Below are positions 50,067 to 62,278 of a DNA stretch of 64,000 nucleotides, piece after piece. The first letter of the stretch is position 1; each line of letters opens with the position of its first letter. The translations under genes and the position numbers were made by a program. The notes below the pieces were generated by a model. It did no database searches. It was not told the origin of the DNA and saw nothing but the letters and a program-made list of their open reading frames with translations. Source of the stretch: Crotophaga sulcirostris (taxonomy: Eukaryota; Chordata; Aves; Cuculiformes; Crotophagidae); contig VYZB01000292.1 of the NCBI GenBank assembly GCA_013397455.1, positions 32,858 to 96,857 on the forward strand. Reading direction: 5' to 3'.

Positions 50067-51895
50067 AGTTCTTTTCTGGTATCTGAATAAATCTATGGAA
50101 TGCAGGGAAGGCTAATAAAAAGTCTTATATTTAGCTCTTCTCTTCTCTTCTCCCTCCAGCCCAAACTGGCCATTTTATAATGAGCAAACACCCTCTGTTA
50201 GGTATAACTGAGCGAAGATAAGCCCACAAGACAGTGACAGGCAAAAAAGATGCACAGAGACTTGCTGTGGCATCAAGTAGGACAGGCAACACTTCCTAAA
50301 TCTTGTCTACCACACTCTCACTCTAAGCATTTTCTTAGCCTGAAGCTACTTGGGACAAAGACCCAGGTCCCGAAGGCTGCATTCTGCAACTGTCGTTTGA
50401 ACCTTTCCCATCATCAATATCAGAACTCCATCACAGGGATTCACCATGGGAGGATGCTCTTCTGGACAGTAAACGATCACCAAGTGGATGGCTCTCCATC
50501 ACCAGACATTCTCCCACCATTCTGATCTGGGACCAGTTTCAAGAAATTTAACCCTCTAAGGGAGATTAGGACCTTTTTTTTCCCACCTCTATCCCTTGAA
50601 TATGGGCTTTTCCATCTTGGGAACAACCAACCCCATACGAAAGTCCTCCTTGCAGCCTGGGTAGGTAGAGCAAAGGTGGTATGATGCAGAGGAGCACTGC
50701 TCTAGTAGGCAGCAAATACTGACACACAGGTAGAGGCAAAGGAAGCAACACAAAGCCGACTGCAAAGGGTGATGCATAGCAAGACAAAAATCACTATAGT
50801 GTCAGAACATAATAATTTGGGGGTTATTTCATACCTAAAGGATATGGCCCATTTAAAACTACAGAATACTGTGGTCTTGGCATTTCATTGCTCCCAACAT
50901 GAGAATCCTGTACTGGACATGCTTTCCCTCCACTTGAGGTTCCTCCACAGCAGCAAAAACACAGAACCAGCACAGGAAATTTGCTGTCTTTGCTACTGTA
51001 GGTACCTTATTCTTATTACCTTCCATCACGTCACTTTGCTTTATCTTTTCCTCCGTACAAAACCGGCACATGGTCTAATGCTACTTTTGTTAATGAACAA
51101 TCATGGCTTAGCCATAAAATAATAAATGGCACTGTCAGCTCATTAGACATTAACAACACACTGAAGTTCAAGCATGTTATCTCCACCAGAATATTACAGG
51201 GAGCGCTTATCATTTGAGGAAAGCTGAGTTGTGGGCTCCCGGGAGGGTTCAAATGTCATCTGTGGAAGAGGAGGGTGGGAGGCAGAGTAACTAGAGATGA
51301 TCTATCTTTTCAATAACTGAAAACTTAAGATATGAAAGCACATTAGTTCCCACAAATGGCTAAGGATTAAACCCAAGCACAGTTATAGCTGGGAGCATAC
51401 AGTCAGCCAAGGTGCTATAAAGGCGTGATGTTATTACTTCCAAGGGATGCCATTAAAACTCTGTTTACAAACCTAATGTGCCAGGGAATGGGTCAAGGAG
51501 AGAATTATTAGCAACAAAGCTATTTGATCTCTTTTATGATCCAATGAGTCATATCGCTTCATACACTAGAAGGTGAATAATGAAGACCTCAAGCCTGTTG
51601 ATTTATACATGTGTCCAGAACCCTATGTTCTTTAACCTCAGATGCCCTCTTAAGTGTGATTCATCCTAAATCAAATGCAAGATCGGGTGCTATCATCCGC
51701 ACTCTCTCCTTCCACTCACTAATTGAAATGGTGATTGACATCCTGGTAGAATAAAATACGAGTGCGCTGTGATGGATGGCCAGGGCAGAAGATTGGGTCA
51801 AGATATAGGACTTGCAGATATAACCCTATCCTACTCCCCATATGGGATGGTCCCAGTTTCACCTAACACTCCCTCTGGAATGTAGAGACAGAGCC

Positions 51896-51941
51896 ACTGA
51901 ATAATTTAGGCTGGAAGGGACCTCTGGAGGTCATCTGTCCA
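51896..51941 (-). mobile_element. Short CR1 3'-end remnant
   Basis: 'actgaataatttaggctgg' followed by 'aagggacctctggaggtcat' is the antisense of the extreme 3' end of a CR1 subfamily different from the common one here. Only about 45 bases are kept, and no downstream CR1 sequence follows. Confidence 0.75.
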
Positions 51942-52421
51942 TCTGGATGTACTTTAGTGGGGCAGATCTGAGTGGATATAAGATCCTTTCTTTTCCTGGC
52001 ATGCTCTCATTGCTACAGCTTCACCAAAGGCATGTAAACATAATCCAAATGGATCCAGAAATTGCATCAGAAAACTGCAGAGGCCAAACTTGTCAAATAT
52101 TGAGATGTTCCTTAGAGGCATGCTGGTCTCAACAAAATCCTGACATAAACCACATGGGTTTCCAATGGAGATCTACTGCATTATCAGTTAGCTTGTTCTT
52201 CCAACTTCTTAGCAGTCCACTGCTAAACAAGCTTGTTTTTTACATTCCCACATCCCAGTAGGCTTTAGAACTGTATGAAAGGTGTCCTGGGTTCCCAGCG
52301 ATGGCCAGAGCAGTCTTTGCAGAGAACTTCAAAACCTCAGCTCATCGCTACAGCTCTGCGATAGCCCAGCTTCTTCCATGGTGAACTGTCAGGACTAAAG
52401 GCAGCTTTGGAGGGAAATGGT

Positions 52422-52512
52422 GTTGTTTAGCCTGGAGGAGAGGAGCTCTGAGGGGAGACCTCATTGCCCTCTGCGGCTTCCTGAAGGGAGGTTGCAGCAA
52501 GGTGGGTCCCTG
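52422..52512 (+). mobile_element. Internal CR1 fragment, sense orientation
   Basis: 'ttgtttagcctggaggagag', 'ctctgaggggagacctcat' and 'ttcctgaagggaggttgcag' match the CR1 segment several hundred bases upstream of the 3' end. Both ends are missing, which is unusual for CR1, as its copies normally keep the 3' end. It is in the opposite orientation to the remnant at 51896. Confidence 0.85.
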
Positions 52513-54089
52513 GACATGCTCTAGCAGCTCAATACTTTTCTTGTAGCAATGGGCAAATTCTGGACAGGAATCCTATATTACAATTTAGACCAGACTTGGA
52601 CAGCTGTTGGCAACAGCAAATCTTGTTCTGCTACTTATGGAGAAAAGTATTCTTGGTATCTTGAAATTGAAAATGATGCTTATTTGTTCTTGCGTATCCT
52701 CAAACCTGTAAAATGAATCACTACTCTCTTCATAATATCCTTTACAAGTCAGAAAGTCCTCATAACACACAGTGTAACCCAGGCATGTCTACATTCAGTT
52801 AGAATCAAAAGTCACACAGTTTCACTTAAGAGTATTGGACACCATCCTGCTGTCTCGATTCTGTTTGGCAGGACCACACGTAAATGGGATTTAAATATTT
52901 ATTTTCACTTCTTTGCCATCTAACGTCAAACCTAACAGCCATATGTAGTAGTTAACAACTGTGTTGTAAGATGTGTGCAAATCCATTGAAAACTGGGGTT
53001 TAGATTTAACCCACATACACCACCATTGATCACTGTGAGTCACAAATTATGTCGTCTCAGCAGCGGAGCTACTCCCAGCAGAAGGATTAGCAACATTGGT
53101 TGTAACGAGCCACTTTATTTTTAAATAACATTTAGAACTGTACAGTGCCTGGAATTGCAATGATTAAAAGGATAACAGAGTTGAATATACCGGATATGGA
53201 TCACTTCTAATTTTCCACTTATATCCAGTAACCCATCATAAACTATCCAGAGTCCTTTGGTCTTCACTGCTCTCACACTAGAATATTTAAACAAAAAAAG
53301 ATGATCCATCATTGAAGTTGTAGCAGTGGAAAGCCAACGAGAGATAAGAAGCTGGTCACAGATTCCCAGACTTAAATGTCCTGTTTCCAATTCTGGTTAT
53401 GTTGGGGAGAATTAAGAGAAATGCCAATGAAGTGACACGAAAGTGAAAAATTAAACCCCAGACCTACAGACCACGAATCTAAGACTTTTTCTGATTTAAA
53501 GAGTCAATGTACACGTATCCAGTTTCACAAAATTCATTATTCCCTGCTCCCATAAGTAAAGACTGGTCATATATCTAAGGACCAAGACCTCAGACTGAGA
53601 GCACAGCTGGTTTAAAAGGGTTGAAACAGAGTAATTATCTTAAAAGAGCAGAGATCTAAAGAGAAGTTTTGATTTTTGATGACATTTCTCCATGGAAATG
53701 TCAGAATGTTTGTTACATTTCTGCATTATTTACCACAATAAAAAAGTACAAGTGACTAATCCCCCTAACAATGTGTTTTGGTAATAGTAAATCCTTTTAT
53801 TTTTGAGTGAGTTTACAGTACATGGTAAGTTTAGCACTTTTATTCCAACTGGGAATAATCTCTTCCTCCCTCTCAATCTATAGAATTTCTGAGGGAGCAG
53901 AAATTCCTCCTTGGTATCTTCTGTATCACATATGGTTAGAAGGAAATCTTTTACATGAATTTCTAACATTTCCTTTGCAGTTTGAACAACTGAAGCAATT
54001 GCTATTGTATCTTTCTCTTTCCTTTTTCAATTCCATGCTGAATCTGCAAATGCAGAAACGTCTCAGGATGGAAGTCAGCAATCCAGCTG
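52513..54089. other. Single-copy stretch without a supported gene
   Basis: About 1.6 kb of AT-rich sequence with no recognisable gene, repeat or RNA. Confidence 0.6.
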
Positions 54090-54660
54090 CCATAGAATCA
54101 TACAATGGTTTGGGTTGGAAAGAAACTCAAATCCTATCCAGTTCCAACCCCCTGCCACAGGCAGGGACACCTCCCACAAGATCAGGTTGCTCAAAGCCCA
54201 AACCAACCTGACCTTGAACACCTCCAGGGATAGGACAGCCACGATTTCTCTGGGAAATCTGTGCCAGTGCCTCACCACCCTTACAGGAAAATATTTCTTC
54301 ATAAGATCTCACCTCAATCTCCCCTCTTGCAGCTGAAAACTATTACCCCTTGTCCTATTCCTGCACTCTCTGATCAAAAGTCCCTCCGCAGCTTTCCTGT
54401 AGCCCTTTTCAGTACTGGAAGGCTGCTATAACATCTCCCTGGAGCCTTTTGCTCTCCAGGCTGAACAAACCCAGCTCTCTCAGCGTGTCCTCATGTGGGA
54501 GGTGCACCAGCCCTTGGATCACCTGTGTGGCCTCCTCTGGACTCGCTCTAACAGATCCATGTCCTTCCTGTGCTGAGTGCTCTAGAACTGAACACAGGAC
54601 TCCACATGGTGTCTCAACAGAGCACAGCAGAGGGATAGAAACACCTCCCATACCCTTCCT
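54090..54660 (-). mobile_element. CR1 LINE fragment, longest in the window
   Basis: The plus strand begins CCATAGAATCATACAATGG and runs through 'gtttgggttggaaagaaac', 'gacacctcccacaagatca', 'cacgatttctctgggaaat', 'gcagctttcctgtagccct', 'gagccttttgctctccagg', 'gtgtggcctcctctggact' and 'agcagagggatagaaacac'. This is antisense CR1 extending about 570 bases from its 3' end, the longest copy here. Antisense open frames within it are shadows. Confidence 0.96.
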
Positions 54661-54683
54661 CAAAAAGTTGTCCTCCTTCAGCA

Positions 54684-54720
54684 TTAGTTACACTAAAACT
54701 TCAAGTTTAGTTACACTAAA
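54684..54720. repeat. 14-base direct repeat
   Basis: TTAGTTACACTAAA occurs at 54684-54697 and again at 54707-54720, separated by 9 bases. It lies just past the truncated end of the CR1 copy. Its position fits a local duplication better than a target-site duplication. Confidence 0.8.
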
Positions 54721-55278
54721 TTTATTACTGACATAGAAGTTTGGGTCAGTTTTAATCCAACTCACCTAAGCTATGACCTCCTCAAAACAGGCCAATCCAC
54801 CTGGAAAAATGAATGCTTCTCTCTTTCCACATTAAAGTAATGACATAAAATAATCAGATGCTGGAATGTGTCTTGGCATGAACAACAAACACAGGCAACC
54901 GACTTTATTAGCTGTTTCTCTGGAAGACAGCTCCAAAGGCCCTACACATATTTACTAATGTGCACTGTGAATGACCTCAGATCTTCCAGGCCAGGCCAGG
55001 GCAAAAGCTCCTTTAAACATCATTATAACTCACTTTACTTCATTACTAGCAAGGAAAGATGGAAGAACATTCCAATCGCCTGGGAAACTTGTGGAAAGGA
55101 GGATGATGTGTTGCAAACAGGGACTCGGCATAGCGATGCCTCTCAAGCCGCTTGCCACTGCACATGGGATTTTTTCAGCTGGTAGCGTTTAACAGACCAG
55201 GCTATTTCAGGGACAGGGAACCTCTTAGGACCTATGCAGATGCCTCTGCAGGACTTCAGGTTTCATTTCACCCTCATT
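54721..55278. other. Spacer between inverted CR1 copies
   Basis: About 560 bases of single-copy sequence. No gene or repeat is seen. Confidence 0.6.
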
Positions 55279-55478
55279 TTTTCCTGTGAGGGTGGTAAAG
55301 CACTGGCACATATCGCCCAGAGAAGTGATGGATGCCCCATCCCTGGAGGTGCTCAAGGCCAGGTTGGATGGGGCTTTGAGAAACCTGATCCAGTGGGAGG
55401 TGTCCCTGTCCATAGCAAGGGGTTGGAACTGGATGATTTTAAGGTTCCTTCCAACCTAAACCACTCCGTGATTCGGAC
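55279..55478 (+). mobile_element. CR1 LINE fragment (3' end, sense orientation)
   Basis: 'tttttcctgtgagggtggt', 'aaagcactggcacatatcg', 'catccctggaggtgctcaa', 'ggccaggttggatggggct' and 'aaccactccgtgattcgg' are sense CR1 3' sequence of the common type. Only the last 200 bases are kept. It is inverted relative to the copy at 54090-54660. Confidence 0.94.
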
Positions 55479-57820
55479 TCTATGGTTGCTTGTTGATTCT
55501 GGGACTGGCAGCTTTTATGGGGGGGGGAAGTACTGATACATCCTGCTCTTGAGATGATGGATATACCCTTGGGGTAAGGTGTTCGGCAGCAATTCAGAGA
55601 GTGGATCTTGATATTGTCCAAGTGCCTCTGGCAATCACTTGATGGCCTGGTTCAGTAGACCCTCGCTGCATCGCAGAAGGGATTGTACACATGAAGTTAA
55701 CTGGAGTTACTAAGGAGCAAGCACAGAATGAGAGAGGGATCAGAATCAGCAGGTCTTGTGGGAAATACTGCCAGCTCCACTTTCCTTGTGTCCTGAAACA
55801 GTGTATTGAGAAGCTAACTGAGATCTACACCAGCAGATTCAGGAACAAAATCTGAGTCTACTCCTCAGGATTTGTTCTGTGGCAGGAAAAACCTGAATGG
55901 GGGAAATCTGCTTCAATTGCACAAAATCTAACCATCTGACTCTATCGTAAACTAGGACAAGGTCACAGGAGGTAGGGATGCAAAAACATAAAAGGAGAGA
56001 AAGATATTAAATTTGCATATGGTTCAAGTGAGAGGGAAGGAAAAAACTGATCCTAAGGTAAACAGAAGGGCTGGGTCATGGTAGACAGAAAGCAGAGCAA
56101 TGCATAGACTGAGGCACAGAAGAAAGAAAGAGGCGTAAAGTGGAGTCAGCTTTTCTTTGAGGACCTAGGGTCAGCTGAACCCTGTGTTTGAGTTAATCAG
56201 TCACACTGACCAGGAAGAGCAGACGCCAGCCAGTGCAGAGGAGTCCTGAAAAAACGACCCTTATTGTTCAGAAGGGGCACCCAAGACGAGACCCGCTCTT
56301 CGAGCGGCCATCAGAAACCACCGGAAATTGCTGTGTGCTCTACTATAGAGAATCCAAAGAAGGGGATATGGCCCAGTGTGGACTTCAATGAAAATAGACA
56401 AGAAGGTGCACTGCTTCTCAAGCCATTCATCAAACAAGTTTCCATCACTTAGGCCCCACTCACTGGCTGATCTGGGATTATTCCTCTGTCAGGACTGGGC
56501 ACCAATGCCACTGATACAACCTGTCTACAGGACCAAGACAGTTTTCTGTCGGCCACCACAACAGCAAATCGCTATCACCTACCTGGAGATGTTTCCAAGC
56601 CTACAGCATTCTATCCCACTAGATCTTCAAAATACTTTGCAAAAGCAGTCAGATATTCCTGTTTACACTGTAGATTGACAAGACTCTGCCCCAGTTTCTC
56701 CAAGTTCTATTGACAGATCTAAGTCATAGTCCTGTGCTCTGACATTGTCTCTACCTTCCGAATGAGACTGTCTGCTCTTGTCAAAGAGTACGCTGGACCC
56801 TGGATCATAATTCTGGGGTCATGGAATAAAGGGTCACTTTGCAAAGAAATTCACTGAATGATGAAGCCTGATGAGGTATTTTGACATTTCAGACGTGCAT
56901 AAAACCCTGAAAACAAAACATTGTACAGTCTGAACCTTGAAAACTTCTCCCACAGAAACACCATTGCCAGGGCCTGATGGACGGAGTGCCTCACAAGAGA
57001 CTTATAATCCAGGAACTCCATCCATTCAGCGGCATGACTCCCCATGATGTCAGTTGAAGCAAGAGTAATGACAAGTCCCACAGTCTCTGGAGGGACGTTT
57101 AGAAGTGTCCTCTTTGAAAACTCCTCATAAATGAAGCCTCAGAGTTCCATTTTCTCCCCAATTCTCAGTCTGCTGCATACACAATATTTAAAGAAGAAAA
57201 TCTAACACTTGCATAAATAAAAATATAAATGTCATCCTGTGTTCTCTCCCACACCCCATTCTTCCTCCCTCCTCTCTCCTCATTGTTTGTTCAACAGGAT
57301 GTTGGCTTTGCTGCAAGGTACACCAAGCCATCTGTCAAAAACATGGAAACAGTTAACAATGCGCGTGCACACACACAGAGGCTGGAACGACATGTTACGG
57401 AGCCTATTTAAGGTCAGAATCATAGACTGTGCTTTTGGAGAGCAATCCAAGCCCCAGAGCTGCATCTGCTTAAATCAAATTATAGCTTTTCCCTTTTTAC
57501 AAGGGGAATGGCACTTCACTTAAGTGGGAGCTGATCTAGGATGCACAAGAGCCGACAGTTCAGCATTCTGGGAAGAGTGGGCTCTTCATGGGAAAACCTG
57601 GCACACACAGGAGAAAACGAAGTAGTGTGGTCTACTGAGACCCAGAAACAGTGCCCTTCTAGTGCATATATGAAGGTACAAGGCAATGAGAGTGACAAAG
57701 GAGCATTTTTGGAAGTGTTTCTTTTGGAAACAAGTGATAAAAAATAAATTATTACAGAGTTTTAAACTGTAGTGACCTTTTTAAAATCTTCCTCTAACGA
57801 CCAACTCTTCATACACATGT
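55479..57820. other. Single-copy stretch without a supported gene
   Basis: About 2.3 kb. It has a short poly-G run near 55520, an ATTTGCAT octamer-type motif near 56011 and a short GCGCGTGCACACACACA run near 57361. No gene is supported. Confidence 0.6.
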
Positions 57821-58066
57821 TCATAGAATCATGGAATGTTTTGAGTTTGAAGGCACCTTACAGATCTTTCTGTTCCAACCCCTTTGCCATGGGCAATGAC
57901 ACCTCCCACTGGATCAGGTTATTCAAAGCCCTATCCAGCCTGCTTGAACAGCTGCAGGGATTGGGCAGCCACAACTTCTCTGGGCAACCTGTGCCTGGGC
58001 CTCACCACCCTCACAGGCCAACATTTCTTCTTAAGACCTCATCCAAATCTCCCTTCTTTCAGCTTT
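57821..58066 (-). mobile_element. CR1 LINE fragment (3' end)
   Basis: The plus strand starts TCATAGAATCATGGAATG and continues 'ttgccatgggcaatgacac', 'ctcccactggatcaggtta', 'acaacttctctgggcaacc' and 'caccctcacaggccaacat'. It is antisense CR1 of the common type, 5'-truncated near 58066. Confidence 0.94.
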
Positions 58067-61000
58067 CGCTCTAGGTCAATTGCTCAGCTGTTACCTGTGA
58101 ACGTCATGAACTCCTAGCAGATCTTGAACTGGTCTCAAGATGGGGAAGACATATCTGCCCGATTTTGAAATGAGTGATTTGAAGCCACATCTTGATTCAT
58201 TAGACCCTCCAAAGGAGGAAAAATATCTGATTCAGAACCAGAACCATGCATTAGGTTGATTTGTTTGGTGGAACTTCCAGCAACTTATTATACTTCAGAC
58301 CCAGGCTGAAATACCCTATCTAGAAAGGGACTAGTAGGTCACTCTACAGTTTTTTAGTTCTTGACCCTGATGAGGCCATCCAACAGAGCTGCCAAGTAGC
58401 AATCGATGCAGAAGCTTTTGTTGTTCTCCCTTTTCAGACAAAAAAGGGACCCGTACTTGTCCAGTGGTGGGAGAGAAGAGCTAGATGCCTGAACCCGAGC
58501 AATGAATGTGACACTGGAGGTGGAGATCCAGAGGTGAAAAGTTTCACAAACTGATTACTGGGAAAACATACAACTGGAAACAAATGCTAATAAAAATTGC
58601 AACATCCAGAGATCAAATGCCTTAAATAATCACATTTCTTTAATTTAAAAATGCGGGATAAAGCAAACTAAAAAGGCTCTGTAGTACATTTGAGTCAACT
58701 CAGTATTTTCCAGCACGGGTCTAAGAAAGCAGTTTGGACAGACTGAAACACAGACTGAAGACTTGTTTTTACAAAAGCACACCTAAATATTTGTTCTCTC
58801 TTTCAAAAATGTCATCAACAAAAACCTTGTAGCATTAGTAAAGGTACTTTATCCCAGAACTTAAGTTAAAGGTATTCAAGTCAGAACATTTCTATTTACT
58901 TTCAGCAGGTTTCTATTGGCTTCAAACCTAGCCATCACTGAGAACTACAGTAATCCTTTATTCCAAGGGTCTTGCAAGGAGCAGACCAAGAAACCCCAGA
59001 GATAACAAGACTGTTATCCAGGTTATGCTGTTCTCCAGGTCAGGTTTTTGTCTGTATTACAGTTAAAACTGTGACAAAGGAAGAAGTTCAGCCTTTTTGT
59101 TTCTTTCAGCTTCAGAAAACCTTGAGAAGGTTTTATCAAGCCATGGAATGTCGCTTCCTGGGCACCTCAGAGCCCCCTCTAGCCATTCCTTGTTTCTGGG
59201 GATTTGCACAGATGCCCACACTCTGTTCATGCCCTTGGTGTGCAATGATCATAAACAAAAAGAAGGCACTGCTCTAACTGCAAGCACTAAATAGAATTAG
59301 TTTAAATGAAGTTTAACAAACAAAAATACAACTGGAATGCACAACAGCATGTGGAGACTTGGGGCTAATCAGAACCAGTTCCCACTTAGTTTTCAACCAC
59401 GGAAAATGAAAACCTTACCATTTTTATGAAGCTACAATATCCTGACAACAATTTGACTGAAGTCAGAGAGTTTGTTTTTGTTGATTGTTTCCCCAAAGAC
59501 ATACTAGATTGCTCTTGACCCCTTTAAAGAGCACTTCTGTATTTGGAGAAAGAAAAAGACCTAAGTAAAACTAAATCCTAATGGCATCTCTGGTACAGGG
59601 AGTACGGTTGAGCACTAACTGGTCCAAGCTCCATGTACTCACATCTCTACATGTGGATTAACACCTAAAGCCCAATGCAGGCTCCTGCAGGACCTTTTGG
59701 CCCTTGCAGGAGGAGGTCTTTTTTCTTTGTAAGCTCTTTTAGGATCCTGGAAATATCTCGTAATGTCTAGATAAAAGTAGATTTACCCAGAAATTCAAAA
59801 ACCAGATAGACCACATCCACAATATCTACTTTGCAGAAATGGACACATTTGAGTTGCTGTTGAGGTATAGCACTGCCCATTTCTCTTCTCTGGCATCTCC
59901 CAAGGAACACATCAAGCTTAGCTTAGGCATGGCCTTACATCCACACAAGTCAAAATGAAACAAGGTCAGACTCCAACTAGTGCTCAGGTCTACACTCAGA
60001 ACATGTTGTAGATGTACCTCATACCCCGCTCAACACGTAAACCTACACCTGAGCATTGCCTCTTCCCCTCTTGACCAGTAAAAGCACTAATGGAATAGGA
60101 AAGGTCACAGTTTCAATATGACCAGAACGAAGGCAGCTTTGCATAACTGCCCAAAACAGCTCAGTTCTGGTAGCTGCCTGGTCTTATCTTTCTTGCTGGC
60201 CTTTGTTTGCAGATAGAGATGGTACTCAAAGACTCCCAACGTATGGTTTGCCAAATCAGTAAATTATGGTCTTTTTCATGTATCCTTCCAGGCCCTTCCA
60301 CATGCCCCAGGAGGATGGCAGAAGTTACAGGACCCTCATTTGTCATTTTTGGCATTTGTTTTTTTTCCTCCAATGGCTCCCCTGCCTCTATCTAATCAGG
60401 GGGACGTTTCCTGCCTTTGTTCTCAACCATTCATCCTGCAGGAATGATTATTATCATCAAACAGCATTAAAATAGAAAGCTTGGAGCCAGCACTCAATTA
60501 GCATGGAGTTAGGGAGTCCTGAAAAGGACCAATGGAAGAGACCACAGACAGTGCAAATGGCAAAAATGGGCATCAATTTATGAGCCATTCAACTACAGCA
60601 TTGTCCATCTTCAAAAATAAACCCGGGCTTCAAATCCAGCATGGACCAAGTTTAAAACCAATAAATGCCACCAGTAGGCCCAGTGAACATTGAGAGTGTC
60701 AGTCCACCCACCAATTTAAACCTTACACAGACTGGGAGACAACTGCTCCAGACCTCACAACATGGGAAATTATTCAGATTTCCTTCGTGCATCAAATCTT
60801 CTCTGCTAGGAAGGAATGGCAATCTTCTTCTGAAGGAACAGCGAGATAACAGAGAGGTCCTTAGGGTGTACAGATTATTTTAAGCCTTGGATCCATGTCA
60901 GAAAGAGACTACTTCTGCCTGTTGCTGCTCAAGTTCCCCATACATATCCCACCCTTGTTAGAGTTGGAAGGAATTCGTACTTATACATAGTTCACAAATA

Positions 61001-61875
61001 TGAGTGAAGGACCAGTGACAAACTGTAAGGCTCTTGCAGGTTGTAGGGAATTGTGGACAAGATATGACCAAAACTTTGGTTGACCAGTCAATTTTTTCCT
61101 CCAAAAGAAATTCAGAACCAATTGTTGGGTCCAACACTTTGCTGCTTGCTCAGGAAAAAAATGAGTTAGACTTAAAGAAATAAATACGTTTGTATTCTGA
61201 AATTTTGCCCTTGTAATTATGTTCAGTCTATTTTTTTTCTTTTCCCAGTCATTTTCCTCCATTTTCTAATTGGAGGATAATAAGAAATGCTTTCAGGCTT
61301 AAAAAATACAAGTCTGCGAAACTGAATTTCTTTTTTCTTGCTCATCTTTATACATGCTGGCGCCAAACCTGGTGCTGGTGTAAATCATGTACTTGGTGGG
61401 AACTTTGCTCATTTATATCCAATGTGAATCCGGTCGCCAGTGTCTCCAGATAATGATCTTGTTGTGTTTAATACTGCATAAACACATAGGATGATGCGTT
61501 CCCTGTCTTTAAAAAGTTTGTTTAACTTTTTATGTCTCATCTTCAGTCAGAATAGCAAACAACGAGAGGGAAGGGTGGAGAAAGAGAGATACCAACAATG
61601 AGATCATGTAGTAGAGAGTCCAGTAAACTTGAGCGTGAGAAGTCTTTCAAACACAAGTCTATCTCTGCAAAATCAATGGGAGGAAAAAAAAGAAGCTAAA
61701 TTTAACCCTTATTCTATTTAAAACCCATATGCAGCATCTCACACAACTGCCTTATATAAACACAATTGTGTTATATTTACAGTTCGAAACAAAACACAAA
61801 ACCCTTAGTTGCGAGACTGAAAGTCCCACCCTGCTATGGCATGTGCATGCTGGAAGAGTCGTAAACAGGGAGCAG
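58067..61875. other. Single-copy stretch without a supported gene
   Basis: About 3.8 kb of AT-rich sequence. Open frames are short (up to 101 codons) and resemble nothing known. No repeat was recognised. Confidence 0.6.
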
Positions 61876-62278
61876 TCACAGAATCATAGAATGGTTTGGG
61901 TTGGAAAGGACCTCAAAGCCCATCCAGTTCCAATGCCCCTGCCATGGGTAGGGACACCTCCCACTGGATCAGGGTGCTCAAAGCCCCTTCCAACCTGGCC
62001 TTGGACACCTCCAGGGATGGCACAGCCATGATTTCTCTGGGCAGTCTGTGCCAGAGTCTCACCACTGTCACAGGAAAACATTTCTTCCAAAGATCTCATC
62101 TAAATCTCCATTATTTAAGCTCAAAATAATTCCCTCCTGTCCTGTCCCTCCAGTCCCTGATCAAAAGCCCCTCCCCAGCTTTCCTGGAGCCCCTTTCAGT
62201 ACTGTGAGGCTGCTCTAAGGTCTCTGCAGAGCCTTCTCTTCTCCAGGATGTACAACCCCGAACATCTCAGCCTGTCCT
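61876..62278 (-). mobile_element. CR1 LINE fragment (3' end)
   Basis: The plus strand starts TCACAGAATCATAGAATGG (two terminal-repeat units) and continues 'gtttgggttggaaaggacc', 'gtagggacacctcccactg', 'cctccagggatggcacagc', 'acaggaaaacatttcttcc' and 'cagccttctcttctccagg'. It is among the least diverged copies in the window as judged by eye. Similarity ends around 62278. Confidence 0.96.

Larger units (their letters stand above)
47041..51895. other. Single-copy stretch with simple repeats
   Basis: Nearly 5 kb. It includes the window's longest open frame (47080-47664 plus, 194 codons). Its translation is Ser/Lys-rich with a Phe/Leu run from a poly-T tract, and it resembles no known family, so it is not called a gene. 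A possible MIR remnant lies at 48371-48456, an AATT-rich tract at 49138-49190, a TA run at 49445-49458 and poly-C at 50047-50066. A CTCTT-rich stretch near 50133-50159 ends in a splice-acceptor-like CCTCCAG without a recognisable exon. Confidence 0.6.

Noticed and set aside
54115..54336. CR1-derived open frames, for example this one and those at 12219, 30187, 44833, 57884 and 61896
   Set aside because: They translate the non-coding 3' region of CR1, mostly antisense, and recur only because the repeat recurs.
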